Source: Verrucomicrobiota bacterium
Lineage (GTDB): Bacteria; Verrucomicrobiota; Verrucomicrobiia; Verrucomicrobiales; DEV007
Length of the DNA: 5,763 bases
NCBI GenBank assembly: GCA_020630835.1
Contig: JAHDIL010000132.1
Span: 1-5,763, forward strand
Direction of reading: 5' to 3'
This document shows positions 1 to 5,763 of the stretch, in pieces. Each line of letters begins with the position of its first letter. Position 1 is the stretch's first letter. Under the pieces are notes generated by a model, which saw only the letters and a program-made list of their open reading frames with translations, was not told the DNA's origin and did no database searches. Made by a program: the position numbers and the translations under genes.

Positions 1-3
1 GCG

Positions 4-34
4 AAAAAGGCGCCGGATTTTCTCGGTCAGCGCC
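4..34 (-). terminator. Possible intrinsic terminator after the exported-protein gene
   Basis: Read on the - strand, GGCGC (positions 34-30, overlapping the final Arg codon and the stop) can pair with GCGCC (13-9). The loop is 16 nt, and five T residues follow at once (8-4). An all-GC stem directly before a T run, at the end of a gene, fits a Rho-independent terminator. The stem is only 5 bp, the loop is long and the T run is short, so this is tentative. Confidence 0.35.
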
Positions 35-830
35 ACAAGATGCCTCCGAATCCTGAAAAAATCACAGGCCTTGGCAAAGGCTGCGGGGAATAGCAGAGAG
101 ACAGATCAATACCCTCTTCCTCTTCGATCTCGACCAATACCCCTTCCGTGAAGGTAAGTAACAGCTTTCCTGCAGGCACATCACGCTGCACAGAAATCGG
201 AACGAGCTGGCCTAGAATGTTGCGCTCCAGAACGGTTTCAGACCTCAGCTCATAATGGATAAACTCCTGAATCTCCGTCTGTGCCTGCTCGGTAATTTTG
301 CTCGATCGCTTGTCAGGCGGGCCGAGAGATTGCGAGACTTCTTGTGCGGTCATCCCAAGTGCGACTCGCTCCTCATCGATCAACTGCTTAACCTTCTCCT
401 GCCGCTCTACGTAAGCCTTAACCTGCTCATCGAATCCCGGCGGCAATCCCCCTACTGCGTCCTTCCTGATCCAACCAGAGATCTTGCCCTGCCCCGCCTG
501 CGCTCTCACCCGGTAGGCACGCTCCGCAATAGCAACAAGCTCGCCATTCTGGGGCGCTAAAACATTTCCCAGCCAATGGCGCCCTTTCAGAGTTCGGTAA
601 GCAGGAGCCACCTGATCAATAGTAATGTTGAAGGGTTGGGAGGACAAAGCTTCCAAATAAACCGCTCCCGACTCTTCTGAAAGCTTCGACTGGTTATTCG
701 GACTCTCCTTTATCTTTGTGATACCCGGTCGCCGAAGTTGCGCATCCACCTGAGGACAAATGAAAATCATCAACAGCGCACCAACCGATGCAAATATGAG
801 AAGACGGGGAAATCTCATTAGAACCAGCAT
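27..830 (-). CDS. Exported protein of unknown function with SH3-like and BamE-like segments
   Basis: I do not recognise this protein as a named family. From the Met codon at 828-830 it is 267 residues. It opens with a basic start and a hydrophobic stretch (about residues 10-24) ending in VDA-Q, which fits signal peptidase I cleavage, so it is probably periplasmic or outer-membrane associated. The nearby Cys does not fit a lipobox. Residues about 83-125 alternate small, aromatic and basic residues like a bacterial SH3-type barrel and end in GWIRKDAV. A charged helix follows (about 133-156), then GMTAQEVSQSLGPP (about 159-172), which resembles the GMT-x-x-x-V-x-x-x-LG-x-P signature of BamE/SmpA-like folds. 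The C-terminal part is predicted beta-rich. The open frame extends to a Met at 924-926, but that would place 32 polar residues before the signal peptide. Met at 816-818 and a TTG at 870-872 behind GAGGAGA are other options, and no start has a convincing ribosome site at normal spacing. It is divergent from the sucrose operon, with no visible functional link. Confidence 0.72.
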   Translation of the reverse strand: MLVLMRFPRLLIFASVGALLMIFICPQVDAQLRRPGITKIKESPNNQSKLSEESGAVYLEALSSQPFNITIDQVAPAYRTLKGRHWLGNVLAPQNGELVAIAERAYRVRAQAGQGKISGWIRKDAVGGLPPGFDEQVKAYVERQEKVKQLIDEERVALGMTAQEVSQSLGPPDKRSSKITEQAQTEIQEFIHYELRSETVLERNILGQLVPISVQRDVPAGKLLLTFTEGVLVEIEEEEGIDLSLCYSPQPLPRPVIFSGFGGILWR

Positions 831-893
831 AGCACAGTTGCGTATGAATTGCTTGAAAGAAGTTCTCCTCAATCCGTGCGATCTCTCCTCATT

Positions 894-922
894 TTTATTG
901 CTAGCAGGGAAGCTATTGAAAA
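894..922 (-). promoter_or_regulatory. Weak sigma-70-like promoter candidate for the - strand gene
   Basis: On the - strand, TTTTCA (922-917) and AATAAA (899-894) are separated by exactly 17 nt. Each matches four of six bases of the -35 and -10 consensus. A transcript starting about 7 nt downstream would exclude the upstream Met at 924-926, and so would support one of the internal starts next to the signal peptide. The match is poor enough that chance is a real possibility. Confidence 0.22.
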
Positions 923-938
923 GCATGCAACAGCGCAG

Positions 939-959
939 AAGCTAAGGGAAACTCAGCTT
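939..959. repeat. Small imperfect inverted repeat in the divergent promoter region
   Basis: AAGCTAAG (939-946) and CTCAGCTT (952-959) form an 8-bp dyad with one mismatch around a 5-nt centre (GGAAA). It lies between the two divergent units, so it could be an operator half-site pair or a short hairpin. It lacks a T run, so it does not look like a terminator. Short dyads of this quality also arise by chance. Confidence 0.25.
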
Positions 960-1118
960 TACCTCAGCATCACTTATCCTTAACATGGATTCCCTTGTTT
1001 TACATTGGACGCCTATTTTATCGATCATCTCGCCAACAGCTTCATTACTTCGTATGAAATTTCGGCACACAAAATGCGTCCCTAGCGCCTATAAGCACCG
1101 GACTTTCCCTCCATTCCC

Positions 1119-1865
1119 ATGAATATTCTTTCAACTGATATTGACGGAACCATCTTCGAATCCGCAACAGATGCTGAAATTTTCGCCGCTGGTTGGGCGG
1201 AACTTTCTGGTTCCTTGGGTAATACAATCCTGATCTACAACACCGGCCGCAGCGCCGAAAGTGTAAAGGAACTCATTGGAAGCACGGCTCTCCCGTCCCC
1301 TAACCTGCTAATCTGCGATGTCGGCACGACTATTTACTCTAACAAGATCAACGAGACTGACTGGCAAACACACCTCATCCCGCCACAATGGGACAGAAGT
1401 AGGATCGATGACATTGTTATCAACTGGAGCCCTGATATCGAACGCCAGCCAGCACGTTGCCAAAGCGAGGCTAAAATAAGCTTCTACTGGCATGACGCCG
1501 CGTTGGAGAGTCGTGAGAATTTATCTCAAAAACTGAGCAAAGAGAGCCTCCCTCATCAGCTCATCTACTCTTCTAACAAAGACTTTGACATCCTGCCTCC
1601 AAATGGCGGAAAAGGGGGAGCCTTGCAGTGGGCGTGTGAATCTCTTGGTTACTCAGTGAGCGACGTGGTGGTAGCGGGCGATTCCGGGAATGACTCCGCC
1701 ATGTTTAATCTTCTTGGCGTTCAAAGAATTGTTCCCGCCAATGCACACGAAGATCTGCTGCTCGCGATCAAAGATCAACCTACCTATACTGCCTCTGGAG
1801 CCTGTGCATCAGGTGTCATAGAGGGACTCCAACACTTCTGGCAGGACAGCTGCGTAGGCCACTAG
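1119..1865 (+). CDS. spp: Sucrose-6-phosphate phosphatase (stand-alone, HAD superfamily)
   Basis: This cytoplasmic enzyme removes the phosphate from sucrose-6-phosphate, the last step of sucrose synthesis. The 248-residue product has the length of cyanobacterial sucrose-phosphate phosphatase (about 244) and all HAD motifs: DIDGT at residues 7-11 (nucleophile D7 and acid/base D9), NTGRS at 41-45 (motif II Thr 42), GGKGGAL at 163-169 (motif III Lys 165) and GDSGND at 187-192 (Mg2+-binding Asp). The insert between motifs II and III is a type IIB-like cap, with CDVGTTIY (66-73) and the DFDILPP segment (155-161) typical of this family. Motif I at the extreme N-terminus fixes the start at 1119, although no Shine-Dalgarno sequence precedes it. 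The sucrose-phosphate synthase gene begins 19 nt downstream, which makes the assignment much firmer. A related HAD sugar phosphatase (mannosyl-3-phosphoglycerate or trehalose-phosphate type) is the alternative, but the context argues against it. Confidence 0.9.
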   Translation: MNILSTDIDGTIFESATDAEIFAAGWAELSGSLGNTILIYNTGRSAESVKELIGSTALPSPNLLICDVGTTIYSNKINETDWQTHLIPPQWDRSRIDDIVINWSPDIERQPARCQSEAKISFYWHDAALESRENLSQKLSKESLPHQLIYSSNKDFDILPPNGGKGGALQWACESLGYSVSDVVVAGDSGNDSAMFNLLGVQRIVPANAHEDLLLAIKDQPTYTASGACASGVIEGLQHFWQDSCVGH

Positions 1866-1884
1866 TGGTGAAAGCTGATACCAA

Positions 1885-4149
1885 ATGACTTTAACTATGG
1901 ATGACGACTCCTCCCCTCTAGCAACCGCCCGCTCCGGCCTATACGTCGTGCATTTGAGTATCCACGGCCTAATCCGAGGTGAAAATTTGGAATTAGGTGG
2001 CGATTCTGACACTGGCGGACAATGCAAATACGTTGTGGAACTCGCGAAATGCATGGGAGAACACCCCAATGTCGAACGAGTCGACCTACTTACACGACGC
2101 ATCATCGACCCCAAGGTTTCCCCCGATTATGCAGAGCTGCATGAAGTTCTTAGCGAAAAGGCCAATATCTTCCGCATAGAGGCAGGGCCTCGTCGCTATT
2201 TTCGCAAGGAATCTCTCTGGCGCTATCTTGATGTCTTTGCTGACCGCTGCCTGGCATTTTTCCGACATCAGGGAGCTATCCCTGATGTCATTCATGCGCA
2301 CTACGCTGATGCCGGCTATGTAGGAGCCCGCCTTGCGCGACTGCTAGGCCGCCCCTTCATTTTCACAGCCCACTCTCTAGGAAAAAGCAAACTCGAACGC
2401 CTGCTGGAATCGGGCATGGAGACGGAAAGAGCGGAGAAGAAATATAACCTTGCAGCACGAATCGAGGCCGAAGAATACGCTCTCGATTCTGCTCAACTAA
2501 TCTGCACCAGCACTCGCCAGGAACGCGATGAACAATACGCTCAGTATGCCTGCTACCAGCCCGACCAGATGAGGGTGATCCCGCCCGGAGTCGACCTTAG
2601 CAGGTTTAAGCCACCTGCGGAAGCGGAGGTCAGCGGCGAAGTCATTGAGCGTATTGAGCGTTTCTACGCAGACAGACGTCTGCCAACCATTTTGGCTATC
2701 GCTAGAGCCGATGAGAAAAAGAACCTGTCCTCTCTGGTCAGAGCTTATGGTGAGAGTCCAGAGCTACGCGAGAAGGCAAACTTACTCATCATCGCCGGGA
2801 ATCGTGACAAACTAACGAATCTCACTACGGCCGCCCGCCGAGTTTGGACCGATCTACTCAAGCAGATCGATGACTATGACCTTTACGGATCTATCTCCAT
2901 ACCGAAGTTTCACACCCCCGACGAGATACCCCACTTCTACCGCTATGCCGCAAAAACTAAAGGCGTCTTCGTCAACCCAGCCTTTGTTGAACCTTTCGGG
3001 CTCACCTTGATCGAGGCAGCAGCATCAGGACTCCCTATCGTAGCAACTGACGATGGTGGCCCAAGAGATATTATAGCGAACTGCGAAAACGGCGAACTTA
3101 TTTCAGCCTTCGATCCAGAGGGCATCGGAAAGGCTATTCTCAAAACACTATCCGATCCGTTTGCATGGAAGAGACTTAGCGACAGCGGACTGCAGGGTGT
3201 CCGCCAACACTATCAATGGCGCAGTCACGTGGAAACCTACCTAAAAGAGGTAGAGCCTCTAGTGAACCGCCTGTCCTCTAGTTTTCTGTCTATAGCCCCC
3301 GAGGAAAAATCATCGCTGCTTTTCCGAGACCGCCTCGTTTTCACAGGTCAGGACAAATTTTCCTCCCTCGAAGAATCCGAAGCCGTCGTTACCCTTAAAC
3401 AACTTATGCTCGACAGCGATCGCTCGGTAGGCTTTGGCATCGCGACCGGTCGCAGCCTCAATCAGGCTCTATCACTCTATCAAGAACAATGCCTACCTCA
3501 TCCTGACGTAGTCATCTCCCACCTTGGTGGTGAAATCCACTACGGACGAAGCCTTGAACCCGATACGGCGTGGCAAAGACATATCAATCACCGTTGGGAA
3601 CGCGACAAAATACTCAAGCTTCTCGACGGGGAAAATGGCTTGAGTCTACAGTCTGAGGACGAGCATCAACATCAATTTAAAATCTCTTACGATTGGGATA
3701 GTAACTGCGCGCTGACTCGGCAAAAAATTCAACGGCTACTTCGTAGCGAGGGTATTGAGGCTCAAGTCGTCCTTTCTGACCAAAGTTCTATCGATATCAT
3801 CCCCCCCCGTTCAGGTAAAGGGAATGCCATTCGCAATGTGCTCATGAAGTGGGGCATCAGTCCAGAGAACACTCTTATGCTTGCGAGAAGAGGGAGTGAC
3901 TATGAAGCACTATCCGGCACGATGCTCGCGGTCCTGCCCAAGGACCACAAAGTCGAGCTACAACAAGCACGCTTCCTGCCGAGGGTGTATGTCTCTGAAC
4001 GCCCAGGCTACGCCGGCTTGCTAGATGGCGTCCGTAAATATCGCTTTTTCGATGAAATACGACTACCCGCCGTTGGAGAAAAACAGGATGCCTCTATGGA
4101 ATCCGTTGTCGCTATTGACACCCATGCTCGCGTAGCTGTCATTGAATAA
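1885..4149 (+). CDS. sps: Sucrose-phosphate synthase, GT4 with degenerate phosphatase-like domain
   Basis: This enzyme transfers glucose from UDP-glucose (or ADP-glucose in some bacteria) to fructose-6-phosphate, giving sucrose-6-phosphate in the cytoplasm. Of its 754 residues, about 18-460 form the GT-B glycosyltransferase. The N-terminal half has SIHGLIRGENLELGGDSDTGGQ (25-46), HAHYADAG (137-144) and TAHSLGKSK (161-169). The C-terminal half has RADEKKN (274-280) and the E-x7-E donor motif E369/E377 in EPFGLTLIEAA. The HGLIRG...DTGGQ signature favours sucrose-phosphate synthase over sucrose synthase. Residues about 477-725 resemble the separate phosphatase encoded upstream but lack its catalytic residues: FTGQDKF stands where D-x-D-G-T should be, and ARRGSDYE replaces GDSGND. 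The motif II Thr (521) and motif III Lys (645) remain. A roughly 30-residue tail follows. GGTGAAAG 10 nt before the ATG is a fair ribosome site, and Met5 is an alternative start. The gene lies 19 nt after spp and 24 nt before the amylosucrase gene, so the three are probably cotranscribed. Confidence 0.93.
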   Translation: MTLTMDDDSSPLATARSGLYVVHLSIHGLIRGENLELGGDSDTGGQCKYVVELAKCMGEHPNVERVDLLTRRIIDPKVSPDYAELHEVLSEKANIFRIEAGPRRYFRKESLWRYLDVFADRCLAFFRHQGAIPDVIHAHYADAGYVGARLARLLGRPFIFTAHSLGKSKLERLLESGMETERAEKKYNLAARIEAEEYALDSAQLICTSTRQERDEQYAQYACYQPDQMRVIPPGVDLSRFKPPAEAEVSGEVIERIERFYADRRLPTILAIARADEKKNLSSLVRAYGESPELREKANLLIIAGNRDKLTNLTTAARRVWTDLLKQIDDYDLYGSISIPKFHTPDEIPHFYRYAAKTKGVFVNPAFVEPFGLTLIEAAASGLPIVATDDGGPRDIIANCENGELISAFDPEGIGKAILKTLSDPFAWKRLSDSGLQGVRQHYQWRSHVETYLKEVEPLVNRLSSSFLSIAPEEKSSLLFRDRLVFTGQDKFSSLEESEAVVTLKQLMLDSDRSVGFGIATGRSLNQALSLYQEQCLPHPDVVISHLGGEIHYGRSLEPDTAWQRHINHRWERDKILKLLDGENGLSLQSEDEHQHQFKISYDWDSNCALTRQKIQRLLRSEGIEAQVVLSDQSSIDIIPPRSGKGNAIRNVLMKWGISPENTLMLARRGSDYEALSGTMLAVLPKDHKVELQQARFLPRVYVSERPGYAGLLDGVRKYRFFDEIRLPAVGEKQDASMESVVAIDTHARVAVIE
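3313..4059 (+). other. Catalytically degenerate SPP-like HAD domain within sps
   Basis: This is the C-terminal domain of the synthase (residues about 477-725). It aligns by eye along its length with the stand-alone phosphatase encoded just upstream: HLGGEIHYG with DVGTTIYSN, TAWQRHINHRWERDKI with TDWQTHLIPPQWDRSRI, IDIIPPRSGKGNAI with FDILPPNGGKGGAL, and YVSERPGYAGLLDGV with YTASGACASGVIEGL. The nucleophile and acid/base Asp (motif I) and the leading Asp of motif IV are missing, while TGR (521-523) and K645 persist. It is therefore inferred to be a structural, regulatory or phosphatase-docking domain. Bacterial and plant sucrose-phosphate synthases are known to carry inactive domains of this kind. 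Confidence 0.85.
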
Positions 4150-4173
4150 CAGGACCAAATCCAAAAAGGTTTT

Positions 4174-5115
4174 ATGCACGATTTGTCGATCGCAGATAAG
4201 GGCACCATCACCCGAAAGCGTCTGTTAGCATCCTTAGCTAAAACATTCACAGACCGCGAGGGACAGCCTGAATGGGAAGCATTCTGTTTTCGGTTCAATC
4301 AACATTTTTCCGATCTATTCGAGGCGCTATACCATCTCTACGGAGATCGCTTCGATTTGCACTACCACTTAGAGAGCCTCGCGCATGTGCTCGCCGAATG
4401 CTGGATTCAGCGCCCAGACGAACTTCGCGGATTAGACGCGATACGAGAATCCGATCCCACTTGGTATCGCTCAGGCCACCTGATCGGCGCTATGGCCTAT
4501 GTTGACGAATTCGCTGAGGATCTCGCAGGTCTCGAAGCGAAGATACCCTACTTGAAGGAGCTAGGCATCACCTACCTGCACCTGATGCCTGTGTATCGCA
4601 GTCCAGATGGAGATGACGACGGCGGCTATGCGGTCACGAGCTATCGGGAGATCGATCCGGATCTCGGGAACATCGATGACCTGCGCCGACTGGCCTCAGA
4701 ACTACGCCGGCACGGCATCAGCCTTGTTCTCGATTTCGTTTGTAACCACACCTCAGACGAACACGTTTGGGCAACCGCAGCCATGGCCGGTGACCGTGAC
4801 TTTCAGGACTACTACTTTATGTTCCCTGAAAAGTCGCAAGTAGATGAATACGAGCAACAATTGCGATCTATTTTTCCCGACGACAAGCATGGTAGCTTTA
4901 CCTACTTCAACAAGATTAAGAAGTGGGTTTGGACGACTTTTCATAATTATCAGTTCGACCTCAACTATCAGAATCCAGAAGTCTTCTGCGCCATGGTGCG
5001 AGAACTACTCTTCGTCGCAAACATCGGCACAGAGGTCCTCCGAATGGATGCCGTTCCTTTTATTTGGAAGCAGAACAAACTGCGAAAACCTACCCGGCGC
5101 CCACCGTCTCCTTGA
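4174..5115 (+). CDS. ams: Amylosucrase, N-terminal part, frame broken after residue 300
   Basis: Amylosucrase (GH13) uses sucrose to extend alpha-1,4-glucan and releases fructose. The 313-codon frame matches Neisseria polysaccharea amylosucrase, as I recall it, from its N-terminus. There is an all-helical N-terminal domain (about 1-95), then a (beta/alpha)8 barrel with AKIPYLKELGITYLHLMP (122-139), DDGGYAVTSYREIDPDLG (148-165, with the pocket Asp 149), DFVCNHT (187-193, with His 192) and VLRMDAVPFIWKQ (288-300, nucleophile D292). DGGYAV and the long helical N-terminus separate amylosucrase from sucrose phosphorylase and ordinary alpha-amylases. After Gln300 the similarity jumps to another frame. 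The last 13 residues are out-of-frame sequence ending at a TGA (5113-5115). This fragment keeps the nucleophile but lacks the acid/base Glu and the third catalytic Asp, so it should be inactive alone. It starts 24 nt after sps, with AAGG-like bases close to the ATG, and looks like the third operon gene. Confidence 0.88.
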   Translation: MHDLSIADKGTITRKRLLASLAKTFTDREGQPEWEAFCFRFNQHFSDLFEALYHLYGDRFDLHYHLESLAHVLAECWIQRPDELRGLDAIRESDPTWYRSGHLIGAMAYVDEFAEDLAGLEAKIPYLKELGITYLHLMPVYRSPDGDDDGGYAVTSYREIDPDLGNIDDLRRLASELRRHGISLVLDFVCNHTSDEHVWATAAMAGDRDFQDYYFMFPEKSQVDEYEQQLRSIFPDDKHGSFTYFNKIKKWVWTTFHNYQFDLNYQNPEVFCAMVRELLFVANIGTEVLRMDAVPFIWKQNKLRKPTRRPPSP

Positions 5116-5763
5116 GGCTTTCAACGCGGTAACGAAGATTGTCTGTCCCGGCGTTGTTTTCAAATCGGAGGCTATCGTGGCTCCCGGGGAGATCGTTCGC
5201 TACATGGGGCCGAAAAAATGCCAAATTTCCTATAATCCGCTTCTCATGTCCGTCGTCTGGGAAGCTCTCGCTACGAGAGACGCGACCCTGCTTCACCACT
5301 CCATGCAAAAGCGCTTTGGGATAAGCGACGACTGCAGCTGGTTGAACTTTCTCCGCTCACACGATGATATAGGGTGGGGTTTCGACAATGATGACGCTAG
5401 AGAAGTCGGCCTTGATCCTGCCACCCACCGAAAGTTTCTCAATGCTTTCTACACGGGCAGCCATCAGTCATCCTTTGCTGAGGGGAGCCTATTTCAGGAA
5501 GACCCCGTTTCCGGCGATGCCAGAGTCTGCGGCACCAGCGCCTCCCTAGCCGGAGTCACACGAGCCATTAAATTAAAGGACGCCGAGGAACTGCAGAAGA
5601 GTATCAAGCGCCTCCTCCTGGCTCATGGGATCAACTTCACGATTGGTGGCATTCCGCTTATCTTTCTGGGAGAAGAGTTGGGAATGGAAAACTATGAGGG
5701 CTACTTGAATGATGCAGAGAAACAGCTCGATGGCCGTTGGCTCCATCGTCCGCCATTTGACTG
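5075..5763 (+). pseudogene. ams: Amylosucrase, C-terminal part in the shifted frame, cut by window end
   Basis: A frame with codons starting at 5075, 5078 and so on stays open for 229 codons to the window edge and continues amylosucrase. It reads TNCENLPGAHRLLEAFNAV, then VFKSEAIV (acid/base Glu codon 5168-5170), CQISYNPLLMSVVWEALATRD, WLNFLRSHDDIGWGF (third catalytic Asp codon 5363-5365), GGIPLIFLGEELG and DGRWLHRPPFD. Together these correspond to roughly residues 290-515 of the 636-residue Neisseria enzyme, so the barrel end and C-terminal domain lie beyond the window. There is no Met in this frame until 5204, after the acid/base residue, and no obvious ribosome site, so it is unlikely to be a separate gene. 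Unless the frame break is a sequence error, this is the untranslated remainder of a broken gene. The good conservation of this part suggests the break is recent or artefactual. Confidence 0.87.

Larger units (their letters stand above)
831..1118. other. Divergent intergenic region between exported protein and sucrose operon
   Basis: This stretch of about 288 bp (192 bp if the upstream Met of the - strand gene is used) separates two divergent transcription units, so it should hold promoters for both. I see no credible gene or structured RNA in it. For the + strand operon no good sigma-70 pair is visible: TTGTTT at 995-1000 and TATGAA at 1053-1058 each lack a properly spaced partner. There is no Shine-Dalgarno sequence before the + strand ATG at 1119, where the preceding bases are pyrimidine-rich. 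CTCAGC occurs twice (952-957 and 963-968), the first copy inside an imperfect dyad. Confidence 0.6.

Noticed and set aside
255..560. A 101-codon + strand frame antisense to the exported-protein gene.
   Set aside because: It is an antisense shadow. The - strand frame has a signal peptide and protein-like composition, while this one is Leu/Arg-rich with no recognisable domain.
816..872. A twin-arginine (Tat) signal suggested by LRRTSFK in the extended N-terminus of the exported protein.
   Set aside because: The spacing does not match S-R-R-x-F-L-K, and about 20 residues separate it from the hydrophobic core. It probably lies upstream of the true start.
1809..2114. A 101-codon - strand frame across the spp-sps junction, and other antisense frames under sps and ams.
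   Set aside because: They overlap two confidently identified genes, have low-complexity Ser/Arg-rich composition and show no motifs.
1885..4149. Sucrose synthase (the reversible, sucrose-cleaving enzyme) as the identity of the GT4 gene.
   Set aside because: The HGLIRGENLELGGDSDTGGQ start, the C-terminal phosphatase-like domain and the adjacent phosphatase gene are typical of sucrose-phosphate synthase. Sucrose synthase has a long N-terminal regulatory region that is absent here.
5068..5115. Programmed ribosomal frameshifting to join the two amylosucrase parts.
   Set aside because: The shift needed is +1, with two conserved residues also missing. There is no recognised slippery site or stimulatory structure, and amylosucrases are not known to use frameshifting. 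A deletion or sequence error explains the junction more simply.
4174..5115. Sucrose phosphorylase, trehalose synthase or generic alpha-amylase as the identity of the GH13 gene.
   Set aside because: The helical N-terminal domain, DGGYAVTSYR, LRMDAVPFIWKQ, the FKSEAIV and RSHDDIGW motifs in the shifted frame, and residue spacing with a constant offset to Neisseria amylosucrase all fit amylosucrase better.
5139..5324. A 61-codon + strand frame beginning with ATG over the amylosucrase C-terminal part.
   Set aside because: It lies in a different frame from the clear amylosucrase continuation (codons from 5075), has no family resemblance and is a shadow of that coding region.

Overview
The window carries a compact sucrose-metabolism gene cluster on the + strand and one divergent gene for a secreted protein of unknown role on the - strand. 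Signal-peptide architecture, an SH3-like/BamE-like exported protein and a bacterial-type two-domain sucrose-phosphate synthase suggest a Gram-negative, probably aquatic or salt-exposed bacterium. Verrucomicrobiota or a proteobacterial lineage are both possible, and the sequence alone does not settle it. No mobile elements, CRISPR arrays or RNA genes are visible.

Layout: (1) 27-830, - strand, an exported protein of unknown function, with a possible intrinsic terminator just past its stop (4-34). (2) About 831-1118, a divergent intergenic region with one weak promoter candidate for the - strand gene and a small imperfect dyad. (3) 1119-1865, + strand, a stand-alone sucrose-phosphate phosphatase with all HAD catalytic motifs. 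(4) 1885-4149, sucrose-phosphate synthase, a GT4 glycosyltransferase with a fused C-terminal phosphatase-like domain that has lost its catalytic aspartates. (5) 4174 to the window end, an amylosucrase (GH13) whose reading frame is broken near 5074. The C-terminal part continues in another frame to the edge of the window.

The three + strand genes are separated by only 19 and 24 nt and look like one operon. The synthase makes sucrose-6-phosphate from a nucleotide-activated glucose and fructose-6-phosphate. The free phosphatase releases sucrose, and must supply this activity because the fused domain looks dead. Amylosucrase would polymerise the glucose of sucrose into alpha-1,4-glucan and free fructose, linking the sucrose pool to glycogen. 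As the sequence stands, that last step is lost: alignment by eye indicates a net loss of 5 nt, removing a Met-Gly pair and shifting the frame between the nucleophile and the acid/base residue. If real, sucrose would become an end product such as a compatible solute, rather than a shuttle to glucan. If it is a sequencing or assembly error, the operon is a complete make-and-use sucrose module.

No wholly new system is apparent. The points most worth checking are the amylosucrase frame break and the pseudophosphatase domain of the synthase sitting beside an active free phosphatase.
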